Of a stretch of 64,000 bases of DNA, positions 26,564 through 35,795 are shown piece by piece (positions within the stretch are counted from its first letter, which is position 1; the number at the start of each line of letters is the position of its first letter). The notes under the pieces are model-generated. The model saw only the letters and a program-made list of their open reading frames with translations, had not been told where the DNA came from and made no database searches. The position numbers and the translations under genes were made by a program. Source of the stretch: Candidatus Nanosynbacter sp. TM7-075 (GTDB lineage: Bacteria; Patescibacteriota; Saccharimonadia; Saccharimonadales; Saccharimonadaceae); assembly GCF_022828255.1 (NCBI RefSeq), contig NZ_JAJQJW010000002.1, positions 372,001 to 436,000 of the forward strand. Reading direction: 5' to 3'.

Positions 26564-28363
26564 ATGAAGTATTTGCGCAACACACTACTTATGATACTAG
26601 CCGTGGCACTAATGATGCCGTCGCCGTTGGTTTTGGCGGAAGGCGCTTCAAGTGTTACTCAAGAGTCGAAAGTTGATGACGCTCAGACTGTCGATAATAG
26701 TCTTAAATCGGCTGAGGAAGCGAAAGATTCAGTTGTTGACAAGGAGCAGATCGATAGCAATTCACCTTCCCAATCAAGTGAAAATCCCGAGGCTCCAACG
26801 GAGAATTCTTCTACAGATAGTCCGAGTGAAAATCCTGCTACCAATGAGTCTTTAAAATCTGAGCCAAACCCCGAATCTGAGTCGCCAAAAATAGATAATC
26901 CAAGCGGAAGAATAGAAGAAAATGCTCCGATATTAATTTCAAAGATTAGTCAGGATAAAAAATACGTTGAGATTTATAATCAGACGAATCAGGATGTTAA
27001 TTTGGCTGGTTGGAAAATAGAGTATTACACTGGACCTGTCGCTAAACCCGTTGGAAAAATTTTCAAGGATGAAGTAATATCGGCGAACGGATTTTTGGTT
27101 TTGTCGAATGATAAGATGTTAGCGGGCGCCATAAAGTTTGATAACAATTTAGGTTTGGCTCAAAATGATGGATCGGTCGTGCTGTCGCGCTCGGACGGGT
27201 CGGTTTCAGATACTGTTGGCTGGGGAAATAATTCAAAGTCTGCGGGTTCACCAATTAAAGGCGGCGTGAAAATTGTTTGGCGCTGTTTTATTGATGGAAA
27301 TATTATTGATTCGAAAAATAATTCCACTGATTTTTTATCGAGTAAAGGTTCTGATAATCAGGAAATTGTGCCTTATTCACGTCCGAATTGTAAGAGTCCA
27401 GAGCCCAAACCTGAATCTCCAAAGGAGTTGAATAAATGTGAAGGTCTGAAGCTAAGTGAAATCGCGTCGAATGTTGATGAACAATTCATTGAGATTGTAA
27501 ATTCTGGCGAAAAAACCGTCATTACGACAGGCTGTAAATTGACGGTTGGCGATTCTGGCGTTCGTGAAAATATTGGTGACATCGAATTAAATCCGGGTGA
27601 ATTTTTAACGATCAAAATAAAAAACACGAAACTGAAATTGCCAAAAACAAAAGGAAAAGTTTATTTATTAGACGAGGCTGGATCGAAAATTGATATCTCT
27701 GAATATAACAATATGCCAAAAGGCTCCTCGTGGAGTTTGGTTGATGATGAGTGGACTCGGACATTTGCCACCACTGAAGGCGCCGCTAATATTTTTAAGG
27801 AATATCCAGATTGTCAGAACGGCTATGAACGAAATGTGCTGGGCAGGTGTGTGAAAATTGCCATTCCGCCCATTGAAAGTCCTTGTCCCGTTGGTCAATA
27901 CCGCCATCCGGAAACTCGCCGTTGTCGAAAAATTGAAGCGGAAAAAACTATTACTCCCTGTAAAGATGGCTATTATCGTAGCGAAGAAACTGGTAGATGC
28001 CGATCTATCGCATCGGCTGCGGCAAAAACTTTGAAGCCTTGCCCGGAGGGTCAATTCCGCAATTCAGCTACGGGTCGATGTAAGAAAATTGCCTCCACTG
28101 ACGATATAGCAAAAGAATGCCCAGAAGGATTTGAGCGTAACCTGCAGACTAAGCGTTGCCGAAAGATAAAATCGGCTAGTATGCCGACCGTTGGTTCGGC
28201 GGCTGCTGAAGTTAAGCAAGTCGCTGGCGCTACTTGGGGTTGGTGGGTGTTTGGTGGCGTGAGCTTACTGGCCGTCGGTTACGGCGTATGGCAATGGCGA
28301 TGGGAAATTTCGCAATTTGTACGAAAAATCCGCGAAAGCATTAAATCCGCAAGCGGTAAATAA
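26564..28363 (+). CDS. Surface protein with lamin-tail domains and five Cys repeats
   Basis: The start is ATG 26564 behind AAGGAGCG; an upstream in-frame start is less likely. The 599-residue product has a signal peptide (MKYLRNTLL...LVLAEG), a Ser/Glu/Pro-rich linker, two lamin-tail-like beta domains (near 120-245, with EIYNQTNQDVNLAGWKIEYY, and 290-395, with FIEIVNSGEKTV), and five tandem repeats of the type CPxGxxRNxxTxRCxKI (about 410-535). A C-terminal membrane helix (WWVFGGVSLLAVGYGVW) and a basic tail follow. It is anchored at the membrane with its domains outside; a wall- or host-contact role is inferred. Confidence 0.8.
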   Translation: MKYLRNTLLMILAVALMMPSPLVLAEGASSVTQESKVDDAQTVDNSLKSAEEAKDSVVDKEQIDSNSPSQSSENPEAPTENSSTDSPSENPATNESLKSEPNPESESPKIDNPSGRIEENAPILISKISQDKKYVEIYNQTNQDVNLAGWKIEYYTGPVAKPVGKIFKDEVISANGFLVLSNDKMLAGAIKFDNNLGLAQNDGSVVLSRSDGSVSDTVGWGNNSKSAGSPIKGGVKIVWRCFIDGNIIDSKNNSTDFLSSKGSDNQEIVPYSRPNCKSPEPKPESPKELNKCEGLKLSEIASNVDEQFIEIVNSGEKTVITTGCKLTVGDSGVRENIGDIELNPGEFLTIKIKNTKLKLPKTKGKVYLLDEAGSKIDISEYNNMPKGSSWSLVDDEWTRTFATTEGAANIFKEYPDCQNGYERNVLGRCVKIAIPPIESPCPVGQYRHPETRRCRKIEAEKTITPCKDGYYRSEETGRCRSIASAAAKTLKPCPEGQFRNSATGRCKKIASTDDIAKECPEGFERNLQTKRCRKIKSASMPTVGSAAAEVKQVAGATWGWWVFGGVSLLAVGYGVWQWRWEISQFVRKIRESIKSASGK

Positions 28364-28379
28364 TTGCTATAATAAAGAT

Positions 28380-28853
28380 ATGAGAATTATCGGGATTGAC
28401 CCGGGAACGGGAATTTTGGGGTTTGGTGTGATTGATTTTTCTCGCGGTAAGTTTAAGATGGTCACAGCGGGAGTTGTGACGACGCCGGCACATACGCCAA
28501 TTGACGAAAGGCTTGAAGATATTTTTGATAGTCTAACAGAGATTATTGCCGAAACAAATCCTGATGTTATGTCGATTGAAAAGCTATTTTTTGCGCGTAA
28601 TGTTACGACGGCGATTTCTGTGGCGGAAGCGCGCGGCGTGGCGATGTTGACTGGACGAAAAGCCGGAATGCCGATTGCTGAATATACGCCGTTGCAAATA
28701 AAACAAACTTTGACCGGCTATGGAAAGGCTGATAAAAAGCAGGTCCAGGAAATGGTGCGCCTTAATTTGGGTTTGAAAGATATTCCAAAGCCGGATGACT
28801 GTGCGGATGCTTTGGCTGCAGCAATTACACACGCGGCGATGAATCGGGTATAA
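28380..28853 (+). CDS. ruvC: Holliday junction resolvase RuvC
   Basis: RuvC cuts Holliday junctions moved by RuvAB. The 157-residue product has the catalytic N-terminus IIGIDPGTGILGFG (Asp 7), the second acid in SIEKLFFARN, the QIKQTLTGYGKADKKQVQEMV motif and DDCADALAAAI at the C-terminus. ATG 28380 is chosen because TATAAT (28368-28373) ends six bases before it; the in-frame extension upstream lies in the previous gene. ruvA follows at once. Confidence 0.95.
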   Translation: MRIIGIDPGTGILGFGVIDFSRGKFKMVTAGVVTTPAHTPIDERLEDIFDSLTEIIAETNPDVMSIEKLFFARNVTTAISVAEARGVAMLTGRKAGMPIAEYTPLQIKQTLTGYGKADKKQVQEMVRLNLGLKDIPKPDDCADALAAAITHAAMNRV

Positions 28854-28860
28854 TTGAAAT

Positions 28861-29436
28861 ATGATTGCACATGTTTTTGGAAAAGTTGCTGAGAAGTTTA
28901 ACGGCTCGTTAGTTATTGATGTTCATGGTGTTGGATATGAAGTTAGCGTGGCGACTAATGATTTTGACGCAGTGACATTAGATCAAGAAGCAAAATTTTA
29001 CACTTATCATCACGTGCGCGAACAGTCGGAGGAATTGTTCGGGTTTTCTAGCCTGGCGGCGAAAAAACTGTTTGAAATGCTAATCACGGTTCAGGGGGTT
29101 GGCCCGAAGGCTGCGTTAGCGATTTTAAGCTTGGGTGATGCTGAGCAAGTGCGCAATGCTATTGCTAACGCTGACAGCGGCTTTGTACAAAAGGCCACTG
29201 GCGTCGGCAAAAAAACCGCCGAGCGAGTGGTGGTTGATCTGAGCGATAAAGTTGGTTTACCGACTCATTACGGCCGAACGGAAACTCCGCTACAGACTGA
29301 ATTAAACACTTCCGATGAAGCTTTGGAGGCGTTGATGGCTTTGGGCTATACATTAGCGGATGCCACTAAGGCGCTCGAAAACGTTGATGTCAATTTGCCA
29401 ACAGCTCAGCGAGTAACTGAGGCGCTGAAGAAATAA
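28861..29436 (+). CDS. ruvA: Holliday junction helicase subunit RuvA
   Basis: The 191-residue protein has the OB domain (MIAHVFGKVAEK, VHGVGYEV), helix-hairpin-helix motifs with LITVQGVGPKAALAILS and ATGVGKKTAERVVVDL, and a flexible link to domain III (EALMALGYTLADATKAL) that contacts RuvB. Its TATAAT (28849-28854) overlaps the ruvC stop and ends six bases before ATG, so it can be transcribed alone as a leaderless mRNA. Confidence 0.95.
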   Translation: MIAHVFGKVAEKFNGSLVIDVHGVGYEVSVATNDFDAVTLDQEAKFYTYHHVREQSEELFGFSSLAAKKLFEMLITVQGVGPKAALAILSLGDAEQVRNAIANADSGFVQKATGVGKKTAERVVVDLSDKVGLPTHYGRTETPLQTELNTSDEALEALMALGYTLADATKALENVDVNLPTAQRVTEALKK

Positions 29437-29463
29437 AAAGGACGCTAAGATGGCGCCCTTTTA
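29436..29463 (+). terminator. Terminator after ruvA
   Basis: AAAGG-A-CGC pairs with GCG-C-CCTTT around TAAGATG and ends in TTTT. One mismatch weakens it. Confidence 0.6.
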
Positions 29464-29480
29464 AAGAATAGGTAAATTTT

Positions 29481-30029
29481 CTAAGGCTCAATGACTATCT
29501 TTTTATTTGACCAAAATGAAGGCTGGTAGTGAATTTTAATTTTTGAATCTTTTGCAACCTCAAAAATAACAGAACCTTCTTTTTTGCCGTTGACTGCTAG
29601 GTCGCCAGACCCTAGGTTGTCGCTTGCAGTGAAGGCTGTGCCGCTTGGCCCTTCAATGGCACCATTCGCATCTTCTATTTTCCAGTCGAACGTATTAAAT
29701 GATAGCTCGCTATCTGATTTGTTGACAATTGACACATTCACTTTAACGAATTCTTTTCCGTCATTAGCCTTAATAAACTGGTTATCTGATTTCCAGTCGC
29801 GATCAATTGATTTAACAGTCACCTCCTTGCCGTCGAAAGCGATAGTTTCACCAACTTTGAAAGTAGTTTTTTCGGTTGGTTTATTTTCCGAAGTAGCGTT
29901 ATTATTGTTTGTATTGACGACAGTGGCTTTGTTCTGTTGCGATGCGCTGGATACTCCAATCACAATAATAACAATAATTACCCAAAACCACACCTTCTTA
30001 AAAATTGGTTTTTTCTCGCTTGTGTTCAT
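29481..30029 (-). CDS. Membrane-anchored DUF4352-like protein behind a structured leader
   Basis: The 182-residue product has a short basic N-terminus, one membrane helix (about 12-30, VWFWVIIVIIVIGVSSAS), an Asn/Thr-rich linker and an Ig-like beta domain with KVGETIAFDGKEVTVKSI, KEFVKVNVSIVNKSDSEL and GSVIFEVAKDS, as in the DUF4352/TRF2-like exported domain. The fold call is from pattern only. Two ATGs are adjacent; AGGAGG lies five bases before the second (30029). The gene runs against ruvA and ruvB, and the 5' leader can form an attenuator (see 30066-30180). Confidence 0.72.
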   Translation of the reverse strand: MNTSEKKPIFKKVWFWVIIVIIVIGVSSASQQNKATVVNTNNNNATSENKPTEKTTFKVGETIAFDGKEVTVKSIDRDWKSDNQFIKANDGKEFVKVNVSIVNKSDSELSFNTFDWKIEDANGAIEGPSGTAFTASDNLGSGDLAVNGKKEGSVIFEVAKDSKIKIHYQPSFWSNKKIVIEP

Positions 30030-30065
30030 CATCCCCTCCTATGAGATGTGCCGCCCAACAAAAAG

Positions 30066-30180
30066 GACAGCCGTTAAATTTGGCTGTCTACACCTAGAAC
30101 GTAGAGTTTACGCTCGAATAACGGCTGCCCATTATATGCGTAAACAATACGTTTGAAACGTTGAGTTCTAGATGTAGACA
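30066..30180 (-). promoter_or_regulatory. Structured 5' leader with terminator/antiterminator, candidate riboswitch
   Basis: On the minus strand the RNA can fold into a 16-bp stem P1 (30165-30180 with 30085-30100, one U-G pair), enclosing an 8-bp stem P2 (30138-30145 with 30106-30113) that carries a smaller hairpin and the loop GGGCAGCC. Next comes a terminator stem GACAGCC/GGCUGUC (30082-30088 with 30066-30072) and CUUUUUGUU. The 3' side of P1 shares GACA with the terminator, and 30119-30129 can pair with 30066-30076 over 11 bases, so exclusive folds exist. The U-G pair would be a C-A mismatch on the plus strand, which supports minus-strand transcription. Confidence 0.65.
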
Positions 30181-30213
30181 ATTCTATTGTACTATAAATG
30201 TTATAATTAGTTT

Positions 30214-31212
30214 ATGGCAATTGAAAGAATAGTTGATACAAGTTCGCATGATGATGATTCTGAAGAGCAGCGAATTGAGGTGAGTCTGCGTCCGCAGAGT
30301 TTTGCTGAGTATGTTGGTCAGGAAAGATTAAAACGTAATTTGCGCTTGGCGATTGATGCGGCTAAAAAGCGCGGCGAGCCGTTGGATCACGTATTATTAT
30401 ATGGTCCGCCGGGGCTTGGTAAAACAACTATGGCGACAGTGATTGCTAATGAAATGGGCACGAATCTGCGGATTACTAGTGGTCCAGCAATTGAAAAAGC
30501 GGGCGATTTGGCGTCGATTCTGACTAATTTATCGGACGGCGATATTCTGTTTATCGATGAGATTCATCGGTTGGGTCGGTCTGTAGAAGAGATTTTATAT
30601 TCCGCAATGGAAGATTTTAAGCTGGATATTGTGATTGGAAAAGGTCCGGCAGCGCGATCAATTCGATTGGATTTGCCGCGATTTACGGTGATTGGTGCGA
30701 CGACACGAACCGGAAGTTTGGCGGCACCTTTGCGCGATAGGTTTGGGCATATTTATCGCTTGGAATTTTACACGCCAGAGGATATTGCGAAAATTGTGAC
30801 GCGTAGTGCGAAGATTTTGGAGTCGTCAATTCGAAGTGAAGCGGCGGATCTATTGTCGACGCGAGCGCGCTTGACGCCACGTATTGCCAATAGACTTCTT
30901 AAGCGAGTTCGTGATTACGCAGACGTTAATGGTGATGGAATAATTGATGTAAAAACTACGACTAATGCTTTGGAAATGTTGGAAGTAGATGAGTTGGGCT
31001 TGGATCCGGCTGATCGTAATTTATTACAGTCGATTCTGGAAAATTATGGCGATAATCCTGTTGGATTAACAACAATTGCGGCGTTGACTGGTGACGAGGC
31101 GACAACAATTGAGGATTTTTATGAACCATATTTGCTACAAATTGGTTTTATTGAGCGCACGCCGCGTGGTCGTCGAGTAACAATTAAGGCAAAGCGACAT
31201 TTGGGAAAATAG
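30214..31212 (+). CDS. ruvB: Holliday junction branch migration ATPase RuvB
   Basis: RuvB is the AAA+ motor for branch migration. The 332-residue protein has the N-terminal [16 protein letters not shown], Walker [10 protein letters not shown], Walker [12 protein letters not shown], sensor 1 [20 protein letters not shown] and the C-terminal winged helix ending [23 protein letters not shown] (30202-30207) ends six bases before ATG, so the mRNA is leaderless and separate from ruvC-ruvA; a minus-strand gene lies in between. Confidence 0.96.
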   Translation: MAIERIVDTSSHDDDSEEQRIEVSLRPQSFAEYVGQERLKRNLRLAIDAAKKRGEPLDHVLLYGPPGLGKTTMATVIANEMGTNLRITSGPAIEKAGDLASILTNLSDGDILFIDEIHRLGRSVEEILYSAMEDFKLDIVIGKGPAARSIRLDLPRFTVIGATTRTGSLAAPLRDRFGHIYRLEFYTPEDIAKIVTRSAKILESSIRSEAADLLSTRARLTPRIANRLLKRVRDYADVNGDGIIDVKTTTNALEMLEVDELGLDPADRNLLQSILENYGDNPVGLTTIAALTGDEATTIEDFYEPYLLQIGFIERTPRGRRVTIKAKRHLGK

Positions 31213-31324
31213 TTATCGTATTCTTCGACTTTTTGTGTTTTAATAAAACCAGACAAACTTAACTAGGAGCCGCCATGGGCAAAAAACAAGACTATCTTAA
31301 GTTCTGTCGTGTTATAATATAGGC

Positions 31325-32161
31325 ATGAATCCACAAACATCCTCGTCAGAAGATTTAACGCAGCCTGTTGCGTACGATGCTGATGGTCGACCACTATACC
31401 ATCATCCGTCACAGACTGGTCGTCCAGCTCCGGTTGTGGCGCAGACGAATTCTTATGTGACGGCAAGACCGGAAATTATTGATGGGGAGAATTTTGATCC
31501 GCGATTGCGTAGTCAATATGCCAATGAGCCGCAAGTCGTACATGTTGCGCGAGATATTGACCCGAAGCCGTTTACTATTAGCGATGACCTGAAGCAAAAG
31601 CATGAAAAATCAGTCCAGCAATACCCGAATCTCAATTTGAGTGAAGGCGAATATATTATTTTGGATATTAAACGCCATCCGATTGGTATGCTTATTCCAA
31701 CAGGAATTTCGGTTTTTTTGGTGGTGATGATCATGGTGTTTGTGATGTTTTATCCGTCAATTGCTCGTGACGCAATTATCTCGCCGATGCCTTCGCTGAC
31801 CGATGTGTTTGGCGTGGCGATGTTGCTTATTGGGATAGTGGCGCTTGGTGGTGCGGTGTCTTTGTGGATATATTTGCAGAATCACTTTTACATGACAAAC
31901 GAAAGTGTGATTCAGGAAATTCAGGGTAGTTTATTTTATCGGCACGAGCAAACGGTGAGCTTAGGCAGTATTGAGGATGCAAGCTTCCTCCAATCTGGAA
32001 TTATTCAGACTCTTTTCAATTATGGCACGATTCGTCTCAGCACCGAGGGCGAAGAAACGACATATATATTCCATTTTGTGGCAAATCCACGCAAGCAAAT
32101 TGCGATAATCAATAATGCCATTGAAGACTTTAAGAATGGCCGTCCTGTTTGTGATGATTAG
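31325..32161 (+). CDS. Bacterial PH-domain (bPH_2) membrane protein
   Basis: The 278-residue protein has a disordered Pro/Gln-rich N-terminus, LNLSEGEYIILDIKRHPI, two membrane helices (about 122-145, 160-182), and a PH-like domain with NHFYMTNESVIQEIQG, EQTVSLGSIEDASFLQSG and FNYGTIRLST. Such YdbS/bPH_2 proteins sit in the membrane; their role is not settled. TATAAT (31313-31318) ends six bases before ATG. Confidence 0.8.
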   Translation: MNPQTSSSEDLTQPVAYDADGRPLYHHPSQTGRPAPVVAQTNSYVTARPEIIDGENFDPRLRSQYANEPQVVHVARDIDPKPFTISDDLKQKHEKSVQQYPNLNLSEGEYIILDIKRHPIGMLIPTGISVFLVVMIMVFVMFYPSIARDAIISPMPSLTDVFGVAMLLIGIVALGGAVSLWIYLQNHFYMTNESVIQEIQGSLFYRHEQTVSLGSIEDASFLQSGIIQTLFNYGTIRLSTEGEETTYIFHFVANPRKQIAIINNAIEDFKNGRPVCDD

Positions 32162-32165
32162 CTAA

Positions 32166-32558
32166 TTATTTGTGGCGACTTTCTTTTACGTAGTCATCTT
32201 CATCGACAAGCGTCGCAACAAGTTTATACGACTTACATTTTCCATCATTACAATTTGAAGATTCATAGCGATAACTGCTGTCTTTTTCGCCAATTTTCTT
32301 ACCTTGCGGATCTTTTAACAATGCGGGATCCATAGTCGGAAGCGTACCTTCTTCTAACTTCTCTGGGTAATAGCCATTTTTAACGTAAAAACCTTCTTCC
32401 AGGCTATAATGCATGGCGTTAATCGCGGTGCGTTTTTTGGCGTTGTTTGATTCGTTGGTCAATTTTGTATATTGTGAGAAACCTAAGATTGCGATAATAA
32501 TCAAGAAAGTCGCTACAACCAAAAGTTCAATAATAGTGAAACCGTTTCGCTTATTCAT
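32166..32558 (-). CDS. Type IV pilin-like protein (orphan)
   Basis: The 130-residue product has a class III prepilin start: short basic leader MNKRNG, then FTIIELLVVATFLIIIAILGF with the conserved Glu 5, and a helical stalk with NNAKKRTAINAMHYSLEE. Two cysteines (about 103 and 108) may form a disulfide in the small C-terminal domain. TATAAT ends seven bases before ATG on the minus strand. It is far from the pilus operons, between the PH-domain gene and recA. Confidence 0.85.
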   Translation of the reverse strand: MNKRNGFTIIELLVVATFLIIIAILGFSQYTKLTNESNNAKKRTAINAMHYSLEEGFYVKNGYYPEKLEEGTLPTMDPALLKDPQGKKIGEKDSSYRYESSNCNDGKCKSYKLVATLVDEDDYVKESRHK

Positions 32559-32625
32559 GAATGTAATTATAGCAAATCTTGCAACAAATCGGTATAATAA
32601 AGGAAGTAACTAAGGAGGGAATGCT

Positions 32626-33681
32626 ATGGCAAAATCAGACAGTAAAACAGTAAATCCAGAAAAGTCAAGTCAGGCATCGGATAAAAAAGTTGATGAAGGT
32701 AAGCTTAAGGCGCTTGGTCTGGCAATGGATCAAATCACCAAGCAATTTGGCGACGGATCAATTATGAAATTAGGCGAGGCTCATAAAGTTGATGTTGAGG
32801 TAATTCCTTCTGGAGCTTTGAGCTTGGATTTGGCGCTTGGTGGCGGATATCCAAAGGGTCGTATTATAGAAATCTATGGTCCAGAAAGTTCAGGTAAGAC
32901 AACATTAACGCTTCACGCTATTGCAGAAATTCAGAAGCAGGGCGGAACGGCGGCGTTTATTGATGCTGAGCATGCCCTTGATCCAGCATACGCCAAGCGT
33001 CTGGGTGTGGATACGGAAAATTTGTTGGTGTCTCAGCCAGATAACGGCGAGCAAGCATTGGAAATTACGGAGACGCTGGTTCGTTCGAACGCGGTGGATT
33101 TGGTGATAGTCGACTCGGTGGCTGCCTTGACGCCACAGGCTGAAATTGATGGCGATATGGGTGATTCTCATATGGGTCTTCAGGCTCGATTGATGAGTCA
33201 GGCTCTACGTAAATTGACGGGAATTATCAATAAGTCGAAAGCTACGGTGATCTTTATCAATCAGATTCGTATGAAAATTGGCGTGATGTTTGGCAATCCT
33301 GAAACGACAACTGGCGGTAATGCGTTGAAGTTTTATGCGTCGCAGCGAATTGATATTCGTCGAATTGGTCAAATCAAAGTTGGCGATGATATTATTGGTA
33401 ACCGCACGAAAATTAAGGTCGTGAAAAATAAGATTGCACCGCCGTTCCGTGTGGCTGAATTTGATATTATGTACAACGAGGGAATTAGTAAAACTGGCGA
33501 TATCTTGGACTTAGCGGCAACGCACGGTATAGTTGAAAAATCTGGCGCGTTTTATAAATATAACGGCGAAACGATTGGTCAAGGGCGCGACAAAACGAAG
33601 AATTATTTGAAGGAAAATCCTGAGGTTTTGGCGGAAATTGATCAGAAAGTGCGTGATAAAGTGAAGGAGGAGGAAAAGTAA
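32626..33681 (+). CDS. recA: Recombinase RecA
   Basis: RecA promotes strand exchange and SOS signalling. After a Lys/Ser-rich N-terminal tail of about 20 residues come [19 protein letters not shown], Walker [10 protein letters not shown], Walker [13 protein letters not shown], loop 1 [19 protein letters not shown] and loop 2 [21 protein letters not shown]. The length of 351 is normal. SD AAGGAGGG is strong. The next gene starts on its stop codon and recX follows. Confidence 0.98.
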   Translation: MAKSDSKTVNPEKSSQASDKKVDEGKLKALGLAMDQITKQFGDGSIMKLGEAHKVDVEVIPSGALSLDLALGGGYPKGRIIEIYGPESSGKTTLTLHAIAEIQKQGGTAAFIDAEHALDPAYAKRLGVDTENLLVSQPDNGEQALEITETLVRSNAVDLVIVDSVAALTPQAEIDGDMGDSHMGLQARLMSQALRKLTGIINKSKATVIFINQIRMKIGVMFGNPETTTGGNALKFYASQRIDIRRIGQIKVGDDIIGNRTKIKVVKNKIAPPFRVAEFDIMYNEGISKTGDILDLAATHGIVEKSGAFYKYNGETIGQGRDKTKNYLKENPEVLAEIDQKVRDKVKEEEK

Positions 33682-34205
33682 TGCGAGCAGTAGAGTCCAG
33701 ATATTCAGCCGAACACCATATGGCGTCAGTTAATCTTATTTTTGATGATGAGCAGACCGCTTACCTTCGAGAGCTGTCGGAAAAAATGAATCTTGATTTC
33801 GGTGAGTTTATTCCGCACGCAACGCTGATCAATGTAACTGAGCAGGATATACCGCGTCTCAAGTTAGCTGCCGCTGCGTTGCCGTCCCTAGATAAACTGG
33901 TGCTTGACGGTGTTAACTTCTTGCCAGATGAAGCTGGTAACTGTGTTTGGGTTGAATTGCGTGTACAGAAAACCTCCTGGATGGTTGAAGTGCGTCGGAA
34001 GTTGCTTGAAATGCTGGACGATATTCATCCGGGGCTGGATATTGATGGATTCCGTCCACACATTACGATTGGGTGTGTCGAGGCTGGTACACTTGGCGAT
34101 GTCGATATGAGCGCCATTCCGCGCCAACTGCCGGTTATTACTAAGCCGCGTGCTGCTGCTTGCTATAACGGCATGCATGGCAAAGTGGTTGAGGTGGTCG
34201 AATAG
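33681..34205 (+). CDS. 2'-5' RNA ligase-like 2H phosphoesterase
   Basis: The 174-residue protein has two HxTx motifs, PHATL (about 46) and PHITI (about 127), spaced as in the 2H phosphoesterase fold (ThpR/LigT, cyclic phosphodiesterases). The start overlaps the recA stop (TAATG), which ties its expression to recA. The substrate is unknown: RNA 2',3'-cyclic phosphate ends are typical for the family. Confidence 0.82.
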   Translation: MRAVESRYSAEHHMASVNLIFDDEQTAYLRELSEKMNLDFGEFIPHATLINVTEQDIPRLKLAAAALPSLDKLVLDGVNFLPDEAGNCVWVELRVQKTSWMVEVRRKLLEMLDDIHPGLDIDGFRPHITIGCVEAGTLGDVDMSAIPRQLPVITKPRAAACYNGMHGKVVEVVE

Positions 34206-34248
34206 TCCACTAGTAGCTAGCGCATAGTTTTGGCGCTATAATAGATTT

Positions 34249-34902
34249 ATGAAAATCACTGATATTTCTCTTCAGACTCGTGATAAAAATCGTGTCAATG
34301 TAAGTGTTGACGGGAAATATCGTTTTAGCTTGGACGTATTTCAGGTCGGCGAACTAGGCATTAAGATTGGTCGCGAATATACGGAAGAGGAAATTTCGAA
34401 ATTAGAAGACGATAGCCAGTTTGGCAAGTTGTATGCTAGATCTATAGAATACTGTTTAATGCGTCCGCGAGCCATCAAAGAAGTGCGCGATTATCTGCGT
34501 CGGAAAACACTAGCCACTCGTCGACGTTCAGCGAAAACTGGAAAAATTATTGAACGTCCTGGAATAAAGCCGGAGATTGCCGAGCGCGTCTTGGATCGTC
34601 TTATTGAGAAGAAATATTTGGACGATGAAAAATTTGCTCGATTTTGGTTTGAGCAGCGGTTTATGAAAAAAGGCGCTAGTATTCGTCGCTTGAAATTGGA
34701 ACTGGCGCAAAAGGGAATTGATAATACAGCGATTGAATCATTGGTTAAAGAGAATATTCGCTCTGATGACGAGGAATTACGGAAGGTCATTGCTAAAAAA
34801 CGTTATCGATATAGTGATCAGCAGAAGTTAATGCAATATTTGGCTAGGCAGGGTTTTTCTTATGATGACATTAAGAAGGCTCTTGAAAACCCAAATGATT
34901 AA
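34249..34902 (+). CDS. recX: Regulatory protein RecX
   Basis: RecX binds RecA filaments and inhibits or disassembles them. The 217-residue product has the three-helix repeats typical for the family, with YCLMRPRAIKEVRDYLRRK, YLDDEKFARFWFEQR and a final YLARQGFSYDDIKKAL. TATAAT (34237-34242) ends six bases before ATG. The last four bases overlap the convergent PRC-barrel gene. Confidence 0.88.
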   Translation: MKITDISLQTRDKNRVNVSVDGKYRFSLDVFQVGELGIKIGREYTEEEISKLEDDSQFGKLYARSIEYCLMRPRAIKEVRDYLRRKTLATRRRSAKTGKIIERPGIKPEIAERVLDRLIEKKYLDDEKFARFWFEQRFMKKGASIRRLKLELAQKGIDNTAIESLVKENIRSDDEELRKVIAKKRYRYSDQQKLMQYLARQGFSYDDIKKALENPND

Positions 34903-35486
34903 TCAGCTTTTGTAGATTCTGGTTGTGGACGAGGCTGCTTGCGGAATGGATTTTCGTATGAATTTATCTGCGAAATAGGTGTTTTTTCGGCTATGTGCGA
35001 GATAGTTGCTGATTTTACAACAATTTTATCGTCGGTTACTTTTATAATCTGAGAACGATGAATAAGCAATTCTGTGTCGCCAAAACTTTTCAAGAACGGT
35101 CGCCGAATTCGGAGTTGTTGTATAATAAAATTCCCAGCCGCCAGTGTGTATCCGATAACTTTTCCGATTTTCTTATTTTTTTCATCAATAACCAACTTGT
35201 CTTTTAATGCAAAATTGATGTCATAAATTTCTTTTATAGTAATCACATCATCAATTCCGATGATCTCATCGGTTGAATCGATAATCATACCGAGTGGTCC
35301 AATTTCTCTGACGTCGTCAATGCGAAGCAGGCTAGGGTGTTGGTCCAGAAGTCGTCCTTCAAGTTCATATGCGATTATAGACAAATTCTTAGGATTGATA
35401 ATTTCCCGCGATGTTCGCGCTAGCTCGGAACCCGTCTGAAGACTCATGACGGGAATATCAAGGAAGCGATCTGCGGATATAAGCAT
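34899..35486 (-). CDS. PRC-barrel domain protein
   Basis: The 195-residue protein holds two PRC-barrel-like units: LDIPVMSLQTGSELARTSREIINPKNLSIIAY and DDVITIKEIYDINFALKDKLVIDEKNKKIGKVIGY. PRC barrels bind RNA or proteins in RimM and photosystem subunits. It is the last gene of the pilus assembly cluster but has its own TATAAT (35493-35498) six bases before ATG. The role in the pilus, if any, is not shown. Confidence 0.75.
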   Translation of the reverse strand: MLISADRFLDIPVMSLQTGSELARTSREIINPKNLSIIAYELEGRLLDQHPSLLRIDDVREIGPLGMIIDSTDEIIGIDDVITIKEIYDINFALKDKLVIDEKNKKIGKVIGYTLAAGNFIIQQLRIRRPFLKSFGDTELLIHRSQIIKVTDDKIVVKSATISHIAEKTPISQINSYENPFRKQPRPQPESTKAD

Positions 35487-35510
35487 AACTATATTATAAA
35501 CGGTTGTGTT

Positions 35511-35795
35511 CTATTCGGCAAACGGATTGGAGCGACCAGCTGGCAGACTAAACGAGTCGTTTGCTGAAGTTGATGGTCGGAAGTCTTTAATAATTTGCAT
35601 GGTTTTTTTATCGAAGCTTATTGATGCGGTTTGTGGTTCTTCAGTAGGAACTGCTAAAAGTCCGCTCAAAAGAAATATCGCGATTGCTACGCCTCCGATT
35701 ACGACAACGCTATATATTATCACATGAAATCGCCACAGGAATTTGGACAGTGATTTTACGATTGGTTCGAGTTGTTCTGATATTGATGGGCTCAT
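35511..35795 (-). CDS. Small pilus-cluster membrane protein (PilP position)
   Basis: The 94-residue protein has one membrane helix (about 28-48, VVVIGGVAIAIFLLSGLLAV) and a periplasmic-side tail ending SFSLPAGRSNPFAE. It overlaps pilO by four bases. By position it could take the place of PilP, but it has no lipobox and no HQ domain, so the analogy is positional only. Confidence 0.65.
   Translation of the reverse strand: MSPSISEQLEPIVKSLSKFLWRFHVIIYSVVVIGGVAIAIFLLSGLLAVPTEEPQTASISFDKKTMQIIKDFRPSTSANDSFSLPAGRSNPFAE

Noticed and set aside
29584..30156. 190-codon plus-strand ORF between ruvA and ruvB
   Set aside because: It overlaps the minus-strand DUF4352-like gene and its leader. The minus frame has a signal-anchor, SD and domain pattern; the plus frame has none.
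30066..30180. Integron attC site or mobile inverted-repeat element
   Set aside because: The inverted repeats are long, but no RYYYAAC/GTTRRRY core boxes or integrase are present; the terminator with U run and SD downstream fit an RNA leader better. Copies elsewhere in the genome cannot be excluded.
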